Source of the DNA: Curvibacter sp.
Lineage (GTDB): Bacteria > Pseudomonadota > Gammaproteobacteria > Burkholderiales > Burkholderiaceae_C
Length of the DNA: 15,031 nt
Reading direction: 5' to 3'
NCBI GenBank assembly: GCA_003500955.1
Contig: DNQP01000260.1
Location: forward strand, 1 to 15,031
Part shown: piece after piece, positions 12,948 to 15,031 of the stretch
How positions within the stretch are numbered: the first letter of the stretch is position 1
Layout: the number at the start of each line of letters is the position of its first letter
Notes under the pieces: generated by a model
Databases searched by the model: none
What the model was told of the DNA's origin: nothing
Seen by the model: the letters and a program-made list of their open reading frames with translations, nothing else
Translations under genes and position numbers: made by a program

Positions 12948-14504
12948 ATGAGCACCCCCTTCGTTTCCCCGAATCTGACGCCCGAGCGCCTGCTCGGCAT
13001 CCGCCGGGGCATCGAGAAGGAAAGCCTGCGTGCCCTGCCGGACGGCATGCTGGCACTCACGCCGCATCCGGCGGCGCTGGGCTCGGCACTCACGCATCCG
13101 CACATCACCACCGACTACTCCGAGTCGCAGCTCGAGCTGATCACCGGCGTGCATGCGGGCGTGCAGGACTGCCTGGACGAACTCACGGAGATTCATCAGT
13201 ACACCTACCGCAGCCTCAACGAGGCGGGCGAGGAGATGCTCTGGGTCTCCAGCATGCCCTGCAGCCTGCCGACCGACGAAACGATCCCGCTGGGTCGCTA
13301 TGGCTCGTCGAACATCGGTCGCGCCAAGAGCGTCTACCGTATGGGGCTAGGTCATCGCTACGGCCGGCGCATGCAGACCATCTCGGGCATCCACTACAAC
13401 TGGTCGCTGCCCGGCGTGGACAACGAGGGCTACTTTGCGCTGATCCGCAACTTCCGTCGCCATGCCTTCCTGCTGCTCTACCTGTTCGGCGCCTCGCCGG
13501 CGGTCTGTGGCAGTTTTGTGGAAGGACGTCAGCACGAGCTGCAGACCCTGGCGGGCAAGACGCTCTACATGCCGCACGGCACCTCGCTGCGCATGGGTCG
13601 CCTGGGCTACCAGAGCGAGGCTCAGGCTTCGCTGGCCGTGAGCTACAACAGCCTCGAAGGCTATGCCGCCTCGCTGCACGATGCGCTCACGCGGCCCTGG
13701 CCAGCCTACGAGGCGCTGGGCGTGCTTAACCCCGGCGGCGACTACATCCAGCTGGCCACCAGCCTGCTGCAGATCGAGAACGAGTTCTACGGCACCATCC
13801 GTCCGAAACGCACCATCTTTCAGGGGGAGCGTCCGCTGCACGCACTGCGTGAACGCGGTGTGGAGTATGTGGAAGTGCGTCTGATGGACCTCGATCCCTT
13901 CGAGCCTGTGGGCATCCAGGCGCAGACCCTGCGTTTCCTCGATGTCTTCCTGCTGCACTGTCTGACGAGCGCGAGCCCACCCGACACACCGCAGGAAATT
14001 GCCGAGCTGGCGCGCAACCAGCACCTGACAGCCGCACGCGGGCGCGAACCGGGCCTGCAACTGCTGCGCGGCGGCGGTGCCGTGACGCTGCGCGACTGGG
14101 GGCTGGAACTGGTGCAGGCCTGCGAGCCCATTGCCCGTGCGCTCGATGCCGCGCATGGCAGCGGCGACTACAGCGCCGCCGTCGCCGCGGCGCGCGCCGC
14201 TCTCGATGACCCGTCGCGCCTGCCCTCGGCGCGTGTGCTGGCGGCCATGGTGGCGCAGCACGACAACTCTTTCCTGCGCTTCGTGCGTGCGCGCTCGCAG
14301 CAGACCCGCCAGGAGCTGCTGGCTCGGCCCTGGACGCCGCAGCAGCAGGTGAAATACGAGGTGATGGCGCGCAAGTCCGTCGAGGCGCAGCGCGCCATCG
14401 AGGCGGCCGACACCATGCCGTTCGAGATCTTCCGCCAGCAGTACGTCTCAGCCTCGCGGCTCGGACTGCCGGCGCGCGCGACGGCGCAGGCCGTAGCGGC
14501 CTAG
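12948..14504 (+). CDS. gshA: Glutamate-cysteine ligase
   Basis: A 518-residue enzyme that makes gamma-glutamylcysteine from glutamate, cysteine and ATP, the first step of glutathione synthesis in the cytoplasm. It matches the proteobacterial class-1 GshA throughout: RRGIEKESLRAL at the N-terminus (nucleotide/metal site), HITTDYSESQLELITG, LWVSSMPCSLP, the GLGHRYGRRMQTISGIHYNWSLP block, LRMGRLGYQS, and VEYVEVRLMDLDPFEP. Length equals that of the E. coli protein. The ATG at 12948 follows AGGAAG and starts at the usual MSTPFVSPNL; a longer in-frame ATG at 12831 lies inside the divergent gene and is rejected. The 3' end overlaps a convergent small membrane gene by 57 bp. No downstream gshB is present. 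Confidence 0.96.
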   Translation: MSTPFVSPNLTPERLLGIRRGIEKESLRALPDGMLALTPHPAALGSALTHPHITTDYSESQLELITGVHAGVQDCLDELTEIHQYTYRSLNEAGEEMLWVSSMPCSLPTDETIPLGRYGSSNIGRAKSVYRMGLGHRYGRRMQTISGIHYNWSLPGVDNEGYFALIRNFRRHAFLLLYLFGASPAVCGSFVEGRQHELQTLAGKTLYMPHGTSLRMGRLGYQSEAQASLAVSYNSLEGYAASLHDALTRPWPAYEALGVLNPGGDYIQLATSLLQIENEFYGTIRPKRTIFQGERPLHALRERGVEYVEVRLMDLDPFEPVGIQAQTLRFLDVFLLHCLTSASPPDTPQEIAELARNQHLTAARGREPGLQLLRGGGAVTLRDWGLELVQACEPIARALDAAHGSGDYSAAVAAARAALDDPSRLPSARVLAAMVAQHDNSFLRFVRARSQQTRQELLARPWTPQQQVKYEVMARKSVEAQRAIEAADTMPFEIFRQQYVSASRLGLPARATAQAVAA

Positions 14505-14669
14505 CAGCGCAGCCCCCAGCACCAGGGCGAACCAGCCCACCACACGGCCGCCGGCCAGCAGTTCCTGTACCGATGGGGAGCGGGCGACGTAGGGCCCGAT
14601 CAGGATGGCCACGCCGATCAGCGTGATCACGAGGCCTTTGAAGAGGAGGTCCTGGTCGGGTTTTTGCAT
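14448..14669 (-). CDS. Small two-helix membrane protein, hypothetical
   Basis: A 73-residue protein with two predicted membrane helices: GLVITLIGVAILIGPYVA (about 12-29) and VVGWFALVLGAALLGRYGL (about 43-61). They are joined by SPSVQELLAGGR, and a basic tail RRRARRQ follows. The pattern MQKPDQDLLFKGL-hydrophobic looks like small conserved membrane proteins of Comamonadaceae, but I cannot assign a family. No ribosome site is visible before the ATG. It is convergent with gshA and its last 57 bp lie inside the gshA 3' end, which constrains both sequences. Likely but not certain to be expressed. Confidence 0.6.
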   Translation of the reverse strand: MQKPDQDLLFKGLVITLIGVAILIGPYVARSPSVQELLAGGRVVGWFALVLGAALLGRYGLRRRARRQSEPRG

Positions 14670-14725
14670 GGGGGGATTATCGGGCTTGCGCTTTGCTGTT
14701 TCCGTTCAAGTGGTGGTTCTGCCCT
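14670..14725. other. Short intergenic spacer, no gene
   Basis: This is spacer between the small membrane gene and the right repeat copy. It must hold the promoter for the minus-strand small membrane gene. I see no clear element in it. Confidence 0.3.
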
Positions 14726-14845
14726 CGTGGCTTTGCCGGGTCTCGCCCCGGCGGGCTGGGTTTGGCCCGGATGTGCGCCCGGCGGCGCACCTACTTTTCT
14801 TGCGTCGCCAAGAAAAGTAGGCAAAAGAAGGCGACCCTGGTGTCT
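14726..14845. repeat. Dispersed double-hairpin repeat, right inverted copy
   Basis: This is the reverse complement of 1-118. Bases 14773-14845 match the left copy exactly; the inner part is about 85-90 percent similar with one-base indels. It carries the same 13-bp stem (14790-14802 with 14809-14821, arm CCTACTTTTCTTG). The second stem (14773-14779 with 14784-14790) is shortened to 7 bp by a substitution at 14772. Together with the left copy it forms an inverted pair about 14.6 kb apart. Confidence 0.85.
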
Positions 14846-15031
14846 GTGACCCCGGCTGTGCCGGGGCAACCTGCGATGCTCGTGCCAGGCGGTAGCCGCG
14901 CAAACTCGCTGCGCTCAGACATGTGCGTCTCTTGATCCGCCTGCCGCTGCGCTTCTCGGCACAGAAACAAGGGCGAGGGATACCAACAACCGAACAGCCG
15001 AACCCCACAAGGACGCGCCATGGCGCGTCCT
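14846..15031. repeat. Repeat-associated intergenic DNA with hairpins
   Basis: There is no convincing gene. It holds a 6-bp hairpin CCCCGG (14850-14855) with CCGGGG (14861-14866). The AACTCGCTGCGCTCAGAC stretch near 14900-14920 has the look of Burkholderiales dispersed repeats. A perfect 20-bp palindrome centred on CCATGG lies at 15011-15030, at the window edge. It probably continues the composite repeat array that starts at 14726. Confidence 0.5.

Noticed and set aside
14627..15021. Several short open frames in and after the right repeat
   Set aside because: They are translations of the hairpin repeat and adjoining repeat DNA in several frames, with no ribosome sites or domains.
1..15031. 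CRISPR array, rRNA operon, riboswitch
   Set aside because: No regularly spaced direct repeats, no rRNA-like stretches and no convincing cobalamin riboswitch box were seen. The B12 link rests on the LitR protein only.

Overview
The window is GC-rich (roughly two thirds G+C by eye). Its gene content points to a betaproteobacterium, most likely Burkholderiales/Comamonadaceae. The reasons are strong GC3 bias, a proteobacterial-type GshA, a DUF1365/CFA-synthase/FAD-oxidase lipid cassette, and a CTACTTTTCTTG hairpin repeat that is common between genes in that group. The assignment is inference from style and gene content, not from a marker gene.

Region 1 (1-1250): a copy of a dispersed hairpin repeat, then a minus-strand MerR-type regulator with a cobalamin-binding photoreceptor domain (LitR/CarH family). 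It carries both the W-x9-EH and the E-x-H-x-x-G signatures. The 128-bp divergent promoter behind it holds a helically phased array of TTTGTCC/GGACAAA half-sites, the best candidate for its operator.

Region 2 (1251-8436): a tight plus-strand run of nine genes, several overlapping by 4 bp. They are an FAD amine-oxidase-like protein, DUF1365, a CFA-synthase-like methyltransferase, a secreted chalcone-isomerase-like protein, a GPH-type MFS carrier, a DUF3833 lipoprotein, an SDR, an NTF2/SnoaL-like protein and a DUF2798 membrane protein. I read this as one lipid-modification operon (cyclopropane- or furan-fatty-acid-like chemistry) under light/B12 control. From family knowledge, the same effector genes sit elsewhere beside the singlet-oxygen RpoE-ChrR pair.

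Region 3 (8430-10290): a convergent NUDIX hydrolase (NUDT19-like) and a divergent 17-beta-HSD4-like SDR, both typical of acyl-CoA metabolism.

Region 4 (10298-12343): a small accessory patch. It starts with the 3' half of a tRNA-like sequence that abuts the SDR stop codon. It then has a small secreted cysteine-containing protein, an orphan HEPN-like abortive-infection candidate, and a gene remnant that appears frameshifted. The base composition is more AT-rich, and no integrase or transposase is visible.

Region 5 (12344-15031): core-like genes again. These are a two-gene minus-strand pair (DUF1294 membrane protein and a small oxidoreductase-like cysteine protein), divergent gshA, a small convergent membrane protein overlapping the gshA 3' end, and a second copy of the hairpin repeat in inverted orientation. 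The two repeat copies therefore bracket almost the whole window as about 118-bp inverted repeats with a nearly perfect 73-bp outer part.
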